DNA from: Muraenolepis orangiensis
Taxonomy: Eukaryota; Chordata; Actinopteri; Gadiformes; Muraenolepididae
Length of the DNA: 64,000 nucleotides
NCBI GenBank assembly: GCA_027704905.1
Contig: CM051005.1
Location: 12,779,888 to 12,843,887, forward strand
Direction of reading: 5' to 3'
This document shows positions 38,986-55,358 of this stretch, piece by piece. Both the position numbers and the translations under genes were made by a program. Positions within the stretch are counted from its first letter, which is position 1. Each line of letters starts with the position of its first letter. The notes beneath the pieces were generated by a model. The model was given only the letters and a program-made list of their open reading frames with translations, searched no databases and was not told the origin of the DNA.

Positions 38986-40039
38986 ACTATATTGTCTTAA
39001 ATTATTATTTTATTAATTTAAGACTACATTTACTTTTTTGGTCTGACTTGATAACTGATTAATGTACATTCTTTATTCATATAATATGATACTATATAAT
39101 CCAGCAAAGTAATTTGGCAGGTTGACTTTATAGATTGACTGCTGTACCCCTGGACAACACTAGGGGGCTCTAGTGGTCCATCATTATCACTGTGAACACA
39201 TCTTGTTTTTGTCTATGCACAGTGGCACTGTTTGTTTGAGGGAGGGGTCTTCGTTAAATTTGTGTCAAGTAGTGACAGGCTTTCGTGTGTTGGAGAGTTT
39301 GTGAGAGGGTATTCTTGCAAAAGCTGTCGTTGTTGTTCTCTCGTTTTCAGCTTTACAGATATGAGACTGCATTCGTCCTTGATGTCTGTGTTATCTTAAT
39401 TATGAATGCGGATGAATCATACTTCTAGTAGCGAGACCTTCTCTCTTTAGGGTGTATGCAGATACGGTGTAGCTCCAGCAGAAGGCACCTTTTACCTTTT
39501 GTTGATTGTACTCGATGTGTGTAGGGATCCCATTGCCGTTCTTGAATTGAACTGACGTTTAAAAATCCCACACGCCCACCTACCTATCAGTAGCACTGTG
39601 AGTCACCGCCACAGTGCACAGTGCAGTGGATGAGTGAGCAGCCTTCAGGCCCAATGGTTATTTAAAAAACAACAACAACATAATAATAACCTAAAAAGAG
39701 GGTCCCCCCCCCCCCCCACAATCTCTCTTCCCGTGCGTGTGTACGTGCCCTCCTGCATCACACTGCAGCAGAGCCGGGCCCAGGGCACACCACGACGCGC
39801 ATACTGATGTCCGAAGCCCAAGGTGAGCAGTGACAATGCCTGAGTGCTCTCTTCTCTAAAGACCCCTGCTGCTCTCAAGGGAGCCGTGGAAACGCACGTG
39901 TTCCGTTGTCTGCAGGGAGGGGGCCCCGTGTGCCTTGGTGCCCCTCCCCTCTCTAAGAAAGATGGACGGGCAGACAGGCAGGTAGACAGACAGACAGACA
40001 GACAGGCAGGCAGGCAGCTACATTTCTGCTACTCTCACT

Positions 40040-40095
40040 CATTCATACTGCAGGAGGGAATGAGGAGTAAGCATTCCATTGTGCTTCTGTGTGTA
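40040..40095 (+). mobile_element. Isolated LINE 3' end, short
   Basis: attcatactgcaggagggaa and gagtaagcattccattgtgc, a diverged copy of the same 3' terminal segment. Confidence 0.5.
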
Positions 40096-40346
40096 TGGAT
40101 ATCATCTTTATCTCTAATCATATCTCTAATTCTCTTTTAAATAATACATTCAATGTATATGGGCGCGATTAATAATTAACAATCTCAAGGTGATTTACAC
40201 CTTTAACTAAAACCAGTAGTTCAGAAAAGTAAACGACGAAAGATAAAGATAAGTGACTGACGATTGTCCAAACTTCTTGCTGTAACACCGTGATTTCCTG
40301 TTTGGGATCAACAAAGTGCCTCTCATCTTGTCTAATCACATAAAGA

Positions 40347-40378
40347 GGGGGGGACAGACAGACAGACAGACAGACAGA
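40347..40378. repeat. (GACA)7
   Basis: Tetranucleotide repeat; related GACA/GGCA units at 39965-40015 and CTGT units at 48398-48442. Confidence 0.9.
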
Positions 40379-41301
40379 GGCTGATGCAAAGGTGTATTTA
40401 TAGGCTGCTGGGCCAACTGTACACAGTGTGCGATCTCGCATTCGTATTGAAATGCCACAAAGGGATTCTCTTCGTCACCGCTCTTATCGGCACACGTGTA
40501 GACACCTAAAGGGCCACACGTGTGTGTGTGTGTGTGTGTTGATGTGGAGAACCACGGCACTGTGCTGTGGTGTGCTACAGGCATCCTGATGGGTTCAACG
40601 ATGTCTTTCCCTATTTGCTAGCCCTATTTCCCCTCCCCTCCCTTGTCCTCCTCTCCTTTCACTCTTTCTTCACTCTGAATCGGTTCCTGGCTCTGTCCAC
40701 TGTTTTTACTCTCAGGACATGAACCTGGCTGATGTGGAGCAGAGCTGTGACCACCTCCGGCAGCAGCCTTCTCCGCTCCTGTTCTCCTCATCACCACACA
40801 TTTTAGCGTAGTGTCTTTCGTGTGCCATCCTGTTTTGATTGGATTCTGTCCTGTGCTGCTCACCCACTTGTGCCTTCCACCTTAGTTCGCCTCTCTCTCT
40901 CTCTATTTCTCTCTCTCTTTCTCCACCCCCCCTACTCTGTCACCTCCTTATCACTCCCCTTACGCTCCTCCATTGTATAGGTGTCAGGAATCCCTCCTGC
41001 CCCCCCCCCCCCCCCCCCCCCCACCACCCGCCACCCACTCTCACTCACCCACATGTGTGCCTGGCTGGCCTTCTTCTTCTTCCTGTTCTTCTTGTTCTTC
41101 TTGTTGTTCTTCTTCTTTGTTCATTCTTTCCGTGTGCCGTTTGTTTGTTCTTTCGTGGCCACATAGCACACATCCACAGCGGAAGCTGTGATAATGACGT
41201 TGGTGATAATGAAGTGTTATCACATATACAGACGTCAACGCAATATTGGCCATGTTGACAATATCATCGTCTTAAATCCCAGCCACAGATGCAACACATG
41301 C

Positions 41302-41333
<32 letters not shown>

Positions 41334-42733
41334 GAGTTCACATGGACGTCATCAAAAATCTGCCATCTTGTTCTCACCTGCAACGACCCTGCCTCACCTG
41401 CTTCTCTGGGCTTGGGAGTCTGTTATGCTTGTGTTTTAATGAAGATGGGACCATACGCTTAAGAACTTATAATGTTAACGAGTCAAGTTCTCTAGCTCTC
41501 TCAGAGCTGCTGGGCGCTTAGTGGGGCCCTGGGCGATGATGCAATCGCTCACTTCCTTCCAGAGCGGACCGCGGGGGGGGGGTGGGGGGCGGTGGTGGTG
41601 GGGGGTGGGGGGTGGTGGGGGGGAGGAGGGTTGAGGGTTTTGCCTCTGGGCCGCAAGCCTCTTCACTTCACTGTTTCCTCCTCACTTATGCACTACACCT
41701 AGTTGCTATGATATCACGTCTCCTAGGTCAAGCCAAGCTGCCCCAGGCGTGCAGGGAGGGGGTGGGTGGAGACACTGGTTGTCACATGTTATTATAAGTC
41801 AGAGCGGTTGGCAGGTCTCTGGTTTAGTTTCACCCTTTAGTCGTACCGTGCACCGAATGAAATGGTGGACAGCTGCTCATTCGTCATGATACGTTATTCT
41901 GCATTTTGTTTCGCTTGCATCGTTGACAGGCCGCTACTCGGCATCTGATTGGGCAGTGAGCGCGCCCGCAATCTGGTTAGCGAGTTGGATGTCGCGTGAC
42001 ATCCTTTGCTTTTCTATTTATTTATTTATTAATATAGCCCACCTAGTGACTTCATTGTTCGCCCGCAGGCTCCGACTCTCTCACTTGGTTAATCGGTGTT
42101 TATTGGCCTCAGCTGTTTGTACGTCTATGGGCCAGCATCACCATCATTACAGCATCAGAGGCACATGACCTTCCTATTGTAGCCAGCCCTCACACACACA
42201 CACACATACACACACACACATACACGGATATACACTTGCATGCACACAAACACAGACACACACATCACACGCGCGCGCGCACACACACACATTAAACACA
42301 CATTAAACACGCACGCACACACTTTTAAATCACACTTGTCAGTCATCCAAACCCATTTATCGTCCCTCTTATCACCTCACCCCACCTAAGCCACTTCCCT
42401 CCCCTCGTCCGCCTCACCCACACACACATTTCCCTCTGTTAAGTATCAAAAGCCCTCAGCCTATGTGTCCACAGAGATTCTGTCTATATATAGCTGGTGG
42501 ATGGAGGGGGGGGGGGGGGGGGGGTGTGTCTACTGTGGGGCGGTTACAGGCCACTATTTTCCACAGCAGATTCCAGTCGGCCCACTGGTGGAGCATCCGG
42601 CAGGGAATGCCTCTTGTCTGGGCCTGGTAATAACAATGTTGTAATGTGTGAGCTGAGATGCAGGTTGCCCCAGAGGGCACAGTGACGCATGGATGTACCC
42701 GGCGAGGAGCCTGGGAGCTTGAAGTAGCTGATT

Positions 42734-42889
<156 letters not shown>

Positions 42890-42969
42890 TGCGTTGCCCC
42901 GGAGCTCTGAGGTGAAGGTCTCGCACATCCCAAATATTGTTTTTACCGCTGCGTCAGATGTGTACACTC

Positions 42970-43070
<101 letters not shown>

Positions 43071-43527
43071 GGCGCTCACACAAACAAACCGCTGATGAGA
43101 TGGAAAGTGTCTGGCAGTGTGGTGTGGAGAGGGTATAAGCAGAGAACCTCTGAAGTCAGCAGTCAGTCCACAGCAGCTGTTAGAGGACCCAGCTGATATC
43201 AGATCCACCTCCGGGCCCCGGGACAACCCCCCCCCCCCCTGCCTGTCGGCTCCCCCACCTATTTGTCTTCCGTCGGTCACCTCTTGCACGTTTTAATATC
43301 GTTTAATAATGTGTCACTGGGCTTTTGTTTTCCCATCCACCATCCAACACATCGGCGGGATGTCCTCACTCACTTCACACAGTCAACTCTCTTCTTTCTG
43401 TCCTCTCCTCTTTGAAATCCTTCTCTCTCTCTGTCTGTCTCTGTCTCTCTCCAGGAACCAAGGTCGCGGTTCCTGGGACAATGAACCCGAGAACGGGGAC
43501 ACTAACGGCAGCTCTCAGGGCTCGCTC

Positions 43528-43530
<3 letters not shown>

Positions 43531-43564
<34 letters not shown>
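43531..43564. repeat. (TA)17
   Basis: Pure AT repeat. Confidence 0.93.
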
Positions 43565-43567
<3 letters not shown>

Positions 43568-43830
43568 TATATACATGCACTCTGCGTGTATATGGGCTCT
43601 CTGAGGTGATTTCACGCTCGCTGCCCTCCTATTGATCGCCGACCCGCCTTCCTGTGCTGAGTGGCGGTTGCTGTAGCAGATTAGATACCCCCCCCCCCCC
43701 CCCACATCAGGTCCTCGCCGCGCCTGGTGTGACACTGCCCTCGTTCTCCCGCCATCGCCCACTTGGCCCTCGCCACATACTCCCCCCTTACATCTGAGCT
43801 CAATGTATTTAACGCTGGCCTAATTCTGCG

Positions 43831-43961
<131 letters not shown>

Positions 43962-43964
43962 TTC

Positions 43965-44100
43965 AGTGTCGCCTATTGGCCCTTCGTTTGTTAATCAAGC
44001 CAGAGGCGTGGCACGGAAATCCTAATTGGATTACCGTGCTCTTAATTATTGGCTGTGCTGATGAGGGAGCTTGTCGGTAGATTGGTGATTGTTCTGCCGC
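43965..44100. promoter_or_regulatory. Candidate conserved noncoding element
   Basis: Carries TAATTGGATTA (44023-44033), a perfect paired-homeodomain P3-type palindrome, followed by TTAATTATTGG (44042-44052). Non-repetitive between microsatellites. Function inferred from motifs only. Confidence 0.35.
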
Positions 44101-44130
44101 AGTGTGGCCGCAGGTCCTCGAGTGCTTCAG

Positions 44131-44132
<2 letters not shown>

Positions 44133-44176
<44 letters not shown>
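44133..44176. repeat. (GT)22
   Basis: Followed by poly-G. CTCG-rich and GA repeats follow at 44580-44636 and 44877-44926. Confidence 0.93.
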
Positions 44177-44180
<4 letters not shown>

Positions 44181-44874
44181 GGGGGGAAGCAGGGAGCAAT
44201 GGCAGTTTATTTGTTGTTTTTTTGGGGTTTTCTTTACCGCAGTGTCCTCTGCTGTGTGAATCACAGAGAGACGGTCCACTCCCTCTCACCCACGCATGCA
44301 CACACACACACACACGCACATGCACCCATCCACCCACCCACGCACGCACGCACGCACACACACACCAGCGTCAGACACAGCGTGGCGCCGCGTGGCGTGG
44401 TGTCTCGTGACGTAGAGGTTGAAACATCTGCGCCACGCGTTCTGTGAATGGGAGCGGGGGAGCGGGGGAGGGGGATGAATGGAGAGACGAGTGAATCGAT
44501 GAAGGGAAGAAAGGGAGGAAAAAAAAAATGTTGTGGAGTTGGCGGAGGAGGAGGAGTGTGGATGTACACCCCATCATTAATCTCTCGCTCTCTCTCTCTC
44601 GCGCTCTCGCTCTCGCTCTCGCTCTCGCTCTCTCGCTCATCCTATCCCAATTCAGATTGGCTGCTTCCAGGGAGCCCTCAGCATGGAGCCGTAGGGCAAC
44701 CCTCCCTCTGTCTCCACCCCCCCGCCCCCCGCCCCCCCGTCACCTCACTGCCTCCCCTTGCAGCTTTGCTGCTGCTGCTGTAAGGAGTGGTGCTGCTTGT
44801 GAATGAGTCTCAGAGCTGCAGAATATGAATGGAGAGCGAGCGAGAGAGAGATGGAGAGGGAGGGAGGGGGGAGA

Positions 44875-44930
<56 letters not shown>

Positions 44931-45107
44931 AAGGAGGTGCTGACTGAATGAAATCCAGGGAGGTAATGGAGGTAGGAGAAGAATGAGAACGGCAGAACGG
45001 GTGGGGGTCCGGAGGGACACGCAGGTGGATGTTAAGTAGGGTTGAGGGAGACATGAAAATGGAGAGGATGGGGAATTATTGCCCGCCACAACTGCGACAC
45101 AGTTGTG

Positions 45108-45143
<36 letters not shown>

Positions 45144-45479
45144 CACAAGGAGGAGAGAATGCTCGATCCTGTGGCGATTTTGCCTAAGAGCCAATAGGAT
45201 TCTCCACTGCCCAAATCACACACACACACACCTTTCTCCCTGCAAGCAGGAGGTCCGTGCTCTGAATACTAACGGTGTTACCCGGGCAACCAGGCTGGGA
45301 TGATCGATGGGCTCGGCCCTGATAAACAGAGCGTGTGTGTGCGCGCACGTGTGCATGTGCGTCTATGAGGCAAGAGGTTTTTGGTTTTAAATGATTATTT
45401 AGCGAGTATGATTGATAAATGACACCTTCACAAGAGAGAGATGTGTCAAATGTCCCCATGTTGTAAGACACGTTCACTC

Positions 45480-45481
<2 letters not shown>

Positions 45482-45534
<53 letters not shown>
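45482..45534. repeat. (GT)26
   Basis: Uninterrupted; several GA-rich stretches follow to 45970. Confidence 0.94.
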
Positions 45535-45535
<1 letters not shown>

Positions 45536-46270
45536 GCTACCAGCGTGCATGCGATGCAGCATGAATGATTGGACTCTTGCGCTGTGCTGAGCTTTCAGGG
45601 CTTTGAACGCGTACAGTGATGTCAGTATAATGTCACACCTGTATGACAACCAGAGGGAGAGACACACATACACGTACACATACAGTCACAGACAGAGAGA
45701 GAGAGATAGGGAGGGAGAAGGCGAGAGAGAGATAGAGAAAGAGAGGCTGCAGGTGTCTGTCTGTGGGTGACTAGTTAGTGGGCTGCCTTATGACGCATGG
45801 CTCTCATCCCTCTTGATCATCGCTCATGGTGTTCCACATGTGTGGTTAACACAGGGTTTATTTCATCCGTAATTTTTGTAGAGGTGGATAGACTGAATTG
45901 AAGTGAGAGAGGGGGAGAGAGGGGATTCAGAGAGAGAGGGAGAGAGAGAGAGAGAGAGAGGGGAGAGACTGCAGCAAGGAGAAACGGTCTCCAAGCAACA
46001 CTGATGGTTTCGTGTCATGACGACCAGTTGGCTCCACCCGTCTTCCAGCTAATTTTCTGTTCTGCGCCGGCGATAAGAAGTCATGGCAGATTTGGGGGGA
46101 TTTTTGTTTGGTTCGGTTTTTTTTCCGTCAGGCCCAGTTGGGCCATTTAGTTTGATTGGGTTTGGGTTTGGGTTTGGGTTTGGGTTTGCACGCAATGTGC
46201 TCTCTTACCATGTCCCTCTTAGTCTGGGTTTATTTGACATTGCATCACATTGGGCTTCCCCCCCCACCCA

Positions 46271-46421
<151 letters not shown>

Positions 46422-46434
46422 TTCAAGATCAAGA

Positions 46435-48075
46435 TTTTAATTTGATTTTTTTATTAAGTACAATGGAATGCTTACTTGCCCAATTCCCTCCCGCAGTATG
46501 AATTTTCCAAAACACTATAAAAATACTGTACACAATAACAATAAACAATAAAGTCACATGGATGATATGTACTGTACATGTCTGTTAAATTGTGTAAAAA
46601 GCATTTTAAAGTGCCAGTAGTGCAGCAGCAGCATCATGAATACAGTGCGGAACCGTGCAGTGGCTGTAATGAGTCCCCAAATGTAAAATAGATGACAATG
46701 TTATGGTAGTGGCAGCACTGGTAGCAGTTTAGTAGGCGCACCGCCTGTGTATAAAAACTGCGCTTGAACCTGGTATTAACCTTGTACGGATGCTGCAGAA
46801 CCGGCGACTGGACCGTAGGGGGGGGGGGGGGCGGGGGAAAGATGGTGCCCGGGGTGGTTGCGGTCCTTTGTGATGGACATGGCCTTCTTCCGACATCTGG
46901 CCAGCCAAAAGATCTCCTCAATGCATGAAAGTGCACACCCGATGATATTTTCCGCTGTCCCCACGACCCTCTGGATGGCTTTCTTGTCCCGTGCAGTGGT
47001 GTTGCCGTACCACACGGTGACGCCACTCGTCAGGACGCTCTCTACGGTGCCATGGTAACCGTTTGCCTATGCCGCTTTTCCTGAGGCACCACAGGGTTCT
47101 TCAGCATGACCTCCATGTTGCGGGTCCACGGCAGGTCGTCGGAGATCTGTGGTCTTAGCGAACGGAAGCAGCTGGCGACTTCCACCTGTGTCTCGTCCAG
47201 GCTGATGGTGGTCTGGGTGCCCCGGTGGCTCACGCAGCCCACAATGAGCGTCAACCCGTCATTGCGTCAACCGGACTACCTCATCTCTTTACTCTGTTTC
47301 GTGGTCCTCGCTTATCAGGCCGATGACTGTGGTGTTGCCTGTGAACTTGATAATTGTTGTTGTGTGTGGCAGTACAGTCATGTGTGTACAGCGAGTACAG
47401 CCGGTGACTGAGGCAGCAGTCTTGGGGTGCTCCGGTGTTGAGGAGTGGATGAGATGTCGTTCCTAATCTTTACCATTGGAGACCTGCCCGTCAGGAAGTC
47501 CATCATCCAGTTACAGATGGGGGCGCCCAGACCTAGGTCCCTCAGTTTCAGGACCAGCTTGGAGGGATCGATCGTGTTTAACGGCGAGCTGTAGTCAATG
47601 AACAACAGTCTGACGTAGGTGTCCCTCCTGTCTAGGTGCTCCAGGGCCGTGTGTAGTGCCAGGGAGATGGTGTCGTCTACCGACCTGTTTGGTCTGTATG
47701 CAAACTGGAGTGGGTCTAGGGACTCAGGGATGGACAAGTGTGACGTGACACGTTTCTCCAGGCACTTTATTGCTATGGGTGTTAAAGCCTTATTATTGAG
47801 GCTTGTTACCTTGGTCTTTTTTGATAACGGCACAATGGTTGTCTCTTTGAAGCACACAACGGACTGTTGCAGTGATGCATTGTAGATGTCCGTGAACACA
47901 GGAAAAAGCTGGTCAGCGCAGGTCTTAAAGACACGAGATGGAACTCATTCTAAGCCGGCTGCCTTCACCGCCTTCACCCTCCTGAAGGTTCTGCAAACCT
48001 CGGACTCGGACAGTTGTAGAACGTAGTCCTCTGGGTGAATGTTCAATTTGTTGAGTTCCCCCTTTCAAAGCGAGC
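46435..48075 (-). mobile_element. L2/Rex-like LINE, 5'-truncated and inactivated
   Basis: Reading leftward: LNNKALTPIAIKCLEKRV, FAYRPNRSVDDTISLALHTA, YVRLLFIDYSSPLNTIDPSK (RT motif A with Asp), GAPICNWMMDFLTGRS, then frameshifts. The motif C position reads IIKFTGNTTVIG instead of the usual FADD, so the catalytic aspartates are gone. The C-terminal KAIQRVVGTAENIIG block and the 3' end catactgcgggagggaat complete it at about 46440. Confidence 0.85.
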
Positions 48076-48987
48076 GTAAAATGTGTTTAGCTCGTCTGGT
48101 AGGTTAGGGTTGTTGGTGACTGCCCCTGAGCTCCCCTTGCAGTTGGAGAGGACCCTCAGACCTTGCCACTTACGTCTTGGCAAGAAGAACATGCATGTGC
48201 GTGTGTGTGTGGTCGTTGCTGCAATGTGTTGTGTATGTGTGTGTGTGTGTGGTGTGTGTGTGTGTGTGTGTGCTGTGCGCTGACCAGGTGGTCATTTTGT
48301 GTAAACATTTCATTTCAGCCAGGGCAATACTGTGCACAATATATGACATTATAGACGCCCTAGGGGGCCTGCTGTCCCGAGCCTGATGGTACTGCTGTCT
48401 ATCTGTCTGTCTGTCTGTCTGTCTGTCTCTGTGTCTGTCTGTCTGCAAAACATGGCACCATAACTGCTGTTCCCGACCCGAGGCTATAGTCTGTTGCTGC
48501 GGCGGTCAGTATTCAGTCAGTATTCTGGTGCACTCCTCTCCTCGCCCCCCCGCGCTACTAATTCAGGTGGCGCGGTGTTACACACGTGCGTTACCCCCCC
48601 CCCCCCCCTCCCCCCTGCCGTGCCGGGAGCCTTAACGGCTTCATTAACCTATCGCCACGCAGCTCTCAGGAAAACCCGGGCCGCTAGCCGAAATAGCCGC
48701 TGCCGCATCCGCCTGGTTTGTGTTCCTGCGTCAGCGATGTCCTCACAGGGGAAAAGACCTGCCTCACCCGTGTGTGTGTGTGTGTGTCAGTGTGTGTGTG
48801 TGTGTGTGTCAGTGTGTGTGGTCGTGTGTGTGGAGGTTCTCGCATCCAGATGCGAGTTAATTCACTCATTAGATTATACCACATCGTCATTGTTATGGTC
48901 ATTGGCTTTTTCATAGTAGATAGGGTTTTTCTTTAGCAAGAGACACTGTGCTTTAAGCACAGTGTTGGGAAAAAGTTCTTGAAGGGT

Positions 48988-49144
<157 letters not shown>

Positions 49145-49274
49145 TCCGCAGATATACCGGTATAAGGTGCGTTCAAAAGGACACTCGGACTCTGGTTGAA
49201 ACGTGACGACAGTAGAACTGCAAAAAAAACTAACAATACTGTCATTTGTACATATATATAGAGCCCTGGCCAAG

Positions 49275-49277
<3 letters not shown>

Positions 49278-49310
<33 letters not shown>

Positions 49311-49343
49311 GTATATATATATACATATACATACACATATAAT

Positions 49344-49388
<45 letters not shown>
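49278..49388. repeat. (AT)n and (CA)n compound
   Basis: AT repeat, tata/cata variants, then about 19 CA units; complementary to the GT repeat 140 bases earlier. Confidence 0.93.
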
Positions 49389-49391
<3 letters not shown>

Positions 49392-49710
49392 TAGAGAAGA
49401 GGTCTCCATACATGCAAGAAGAAGAAGAAGAAGAGGGGTTGGCACCGGCTCTCGGACCGCACCGCACCCCGGGGGCCATGACGTCATCCGCCCCTCTCCT
49501 CCGTCCTCCGTCCTCCGTCCTCCTCCTTCATCTGGGGAGCGACCAGTCCACAGCGACAGCGTTACATAAGAGCGTTTTGTAAACACCCACTGCAGAGGAG
49601 CCGCGGTCGCAGCAGCCCTGCACAAGACCCCAGACCGCAAAAGTGACTTCATGCACCAACTTGTATGTCTGTTTGTCTGCCTTGTTACCATGTCTACCCC
49701 ATATATACCG

Positions 49711-49751
49711 TGTGTGTGTGTGTGTGTGTGTGCGTGTGTGCGTGTGCGCGC

Positions 49752-49799
<48 letters not shown>

Positions 49800-49808
49800 G
49801 CGCGTGCG
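49711..49808. repeat. (GT)n(GC) mixed
   Basis: GT units interspersed with GCGC, alternating purine-pyrimidine throughout. Confidence 0.93.
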
Positions 49809-49906
49809 TCGGCTTGCGTATGAGTCTTCAAACATAAGTGTGACTTCTCGTCTGATGCGTCGCCCGTCTCAAATCCTTTAGGATTTTTTTCATCTGTGGT
49901 AGCCTT

Positions 49907-49956
<50 letters not shown>

Positions 49957-50133
49957 TCGTGTTCTCTCTATCTCTCTCTTGTGGTCTCTCTATCTCTCGT
50001 GCTCTGTCTCTCTCTTATCTCATGCTATCTCTCTTTCTCATGCTATCTCTCGTTCATGCCGTTCTTATGTAACACTCTGTTTTGCTCTCTCTACTCTGGC
50101 GTTCTTCATCTCTCAAAGTCATACGCACTATTG

Positions 50134-50136
<3 letters not shown>

Positions 50137-50180
<44 letters not shown>
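50137..50180. repeat. (AC)22
   Basis: Followed 170 bases on by a GT repeat (50352). Confidence 0.94.
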
Positions 50181-50182
<2 letters not shown>

Positions 50183-50346
50183 CTGAGGACTTAGTCTACC
50201 GTCGCCATGGAGACGGAGGTAGTTGGGCGTGTGCGAAAAGTCTTACATTGTTTTCTTTTGTACTTTATTTTTTAAACGCTGGGTCATTGCAACCCGCTAC
50301 AGTGTGCCAATACCAGAGCACTTCCAGAGCGATGGATGTCTTTCTG

Positions 50347-50494
<148 letters not shown>

Positions 50495-51545
50495 GTAACA
50501 TAGCGTGCACACAGCGTGCACACAAGTATGCGTCACACGCATACTGACAGATTTTATTATATATTTTAAAATCGCAGAGGAAGTCTGCGGTTCTAATCCT
50601 GCGTGGCTCCGTCTCGCCTCACCTTCACCTTTTAATCCCCGATGCACCCGGCACACCGCCCTGTGGTGAAAATTGGTGTGAAGACAAATACAGTTTTCTT
50701 CACACCCCGTTTATTCTCTCACAGAATACTGTACTTCAAGACAAAAAAAACGCTCACAAAACAATTATGACCTCCACAAACTGTCTGTGCTGTGAATCAC
50801 TGTTTTATTTTTATTTTCCCCCAGTAAACTGTGTAAAATGTGTTGTTTAAAAAAAAAAAAGATTATTATTTTGAGCTGTGCTTATCGAATCTCGTGCAGT
50901 AGTAATTACTGTATCACAGCGGGTAGGGGCGACACGGACAATTCTCTCGAGCGGCAAAATAAAAAGCCATCCGCCTCCGCCAGTGTCACTTTAGCATCCG
51001 GATGCACTATCATTCACAGAATGTTTTTAGATGCAATGGCGTTCATGAGAGCAGGCAGGGGAGTTATCGGGATCCGAAACCCAGAACCCACCTTTGGACC
51101 ACCGCCACCATCCTCCAATCATTGTTTCTTGTCATATGGTAGTGGACATTGACAATTAAAGATGCTGAAGCTGGCAGTAGAATTGTAGCCCATGCCCCCC
51201 CCCCCCCCCCCCCCTCTTCTTCACGATCTTCTAAGTCACTCTGTTTTCCTGAGGCCCCTTCTTCAGCTTTCAGTTCCCTCTAACCCCCCCCCCCCCCATG
51301 TCCTCCTCTCTGTCCTCCTGTCTTCACCTCCTGGTGAGGTTGGGGGGAGCAGGAGTACAACGGGACGAAGAATGAGAGGAATATCAATATTTTGATTACA
51401 GGAGAATGTTCAGCTGCCGGATTATCTTCTGCTAGGATTAACCAGCGCTACTGTTTGTGTGTGTGTCTGTGTGTGTGTGTATGTTTGTTTCTGTGTCATG
51501 TGCGTGCATGTCTGCGTGCAGCAGAGAATGAGAGTGTGGGTTTCG

Positions 51546-51679
<134 letters not shown>

Positions 51680-52702
51680 CTGTATCTCTGCACATGTGTA
51701 TGTCTGCGTGCAAGCGAGAGAATGAGAGAACGCTGCACATATGTGGGTTTCGGGATGTGTGTGCGTGTGTGCGCATGTGTGTGTGCACATGCATGTGTGT
51801 GTGGTCTAGGGTGTCCTCCTCGTATCAGTCTGAGCAGAGGGGAGCGAGCGGAGAGATGTTGAGAGAGTTGCAGCAGTCTTGGAAGTGAGGCAGCAGAAAA
51901 TGAGAAAAAACCTCATCCTCATGCGGTGGAAAAATGTTCCCCTCCTTCACATTCTTACAATAATTCTTACAATAATATCGGAGGGAGGAACAGCCATGAT
52001 GGTTGCTTCTCCTTTTCCTGTTTCCATGACTACTGAGGCAATATTTATTTGGAGGCGAGTTGTTATGCACTCAGTTTTTTATATAATTTGTCGAAGTTCC
52101 TTATTTATTGAAATAGTTTTGGGGTTAGGGCAGGGTGTTTGTGTGTGTGGGTGTGTGTGCTCGTGTTTGCACATGCGTGCACATGCGCGCGTGTGTGTGT
52201 GTGTGTGTGCACGTGCACATGCGTGTGTGTTACCAGAAGGATGTGTCACCGTTTTGCCGAATGAGTGTCGGGCAGAGGAGGACCAATTCTAAGTAGCCAC
52301 ACACAATATGTCACATGATGTGAATCTATTCAGACAGCATGGTGTGACTGAAGCACACCACCTCCAAGCCATGCCCACATTTAGCGTGCTCTGACCGTGT
52401 GGAGACCGTGTGTCTGTTCTGGTGCAGTATGTTTTTAGAGGGGTTGATGGAAACACAGCTGGGAGGTTGTTTTTTTGCAAATCCCAGCCAAATGACATCT
52501 TGGCAAATTACAAATGACGATGTCACACACAGGAGTGAAATAGCGGCGGTAGTAATGTTTCAGTCAAAGGATTCGATTTTTCCTGTAATTCTGTTTTAAC
52601 GAATAATAATAAGGGGAAAGGGAAGCAAATCTCCACTTTGTTCAAATTGTTATTTTCCTCCCCTCTTTCCTTCCCCCTTATCCCCTCACCTAACTTTTGC
52701 GT

Positions 52703-52828
<126 letters not shown>

Positions 52829-53407
52829 GCTCTCGCATTTCTGTTCTCAGTATTTCTGAGTATTCGTACATCTCTTGTCTCATGTTTCTCCTGCCCACTC
52901 CCTCTACCTCTTTGTTTCTCTCCCTGCTGTCGTGTGTGTGTGTGTGTGTGTGTGTGCACGTGTGTGCACGTGTGCGCGTGTGCACCTCGGTAACGATCTC
53001 TCATACAGTATATTCTGGGGTGTTAGTTTGTATGCATGCATGGGTGGATGTTTTTTTTTCTTCTAACTCCCTGGGTATTTCTCTCCCTCTTCCCCCCCTC
53101 TTCCCCCCCCCCCCCCCCCCCCCTTCCAATTAGTTTTTTTTTTACCTTTGGGACCTGTGTTCCTCTCCTCACCCTCTTCTCCTCGTCTCTCTCACTCAGG
53201 GGTGTTGCACAATATCATGAGAGGGGGAGAGAGAGGGAGACAGGGGAGGTAGAGCAAGGAATGACCCCGGGAGCAGAGGGAGGAGGGACGTTTTAGGAGG
53301 AGTCTGATGTGCTCTCTCGTCTGAGCCATTGATGTTCAACATGACCTAACTTAGGTTTTTCATTTATTTAACATGCCACGTAAGCCGGTACGTGTCACTT
53401 GTTGTTG

Positions 53408-55017
<1,610 letters not shown>

Positions 55018-55186
55018 TGCTTAACTGAAGGGGAGCGGGGTAAGTCAATCAGAGTTACAGCCTTGGGATTGTTGCCAGACTCAGCACTTTATCTGGCAAC
55101 CTCTTATAAAGCAGGTGTGTGTGTGAGTGTGTGTGCTACTCTGCCGAAACTCATCAGGTATGCAGTAGGAGTCAACGCTGCAGCAA

Positions 55187-55358
<172 letters not shown>

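Noticed and set aside
40718..40810. Exon-like piece after ttttactctcag (DMNLADVEQSCDHLRQ)
   Set aside because: Stops after 31 codons without a donor and matches no protein I know; not ECE2 and not EEF1AKMT4.
43453..43530. Exon-like piece after tctctctccag (NQGRGSWDNEPENGDTNG)
   Set aside because: Runs into a TA microsatellite with no donor; no family match.
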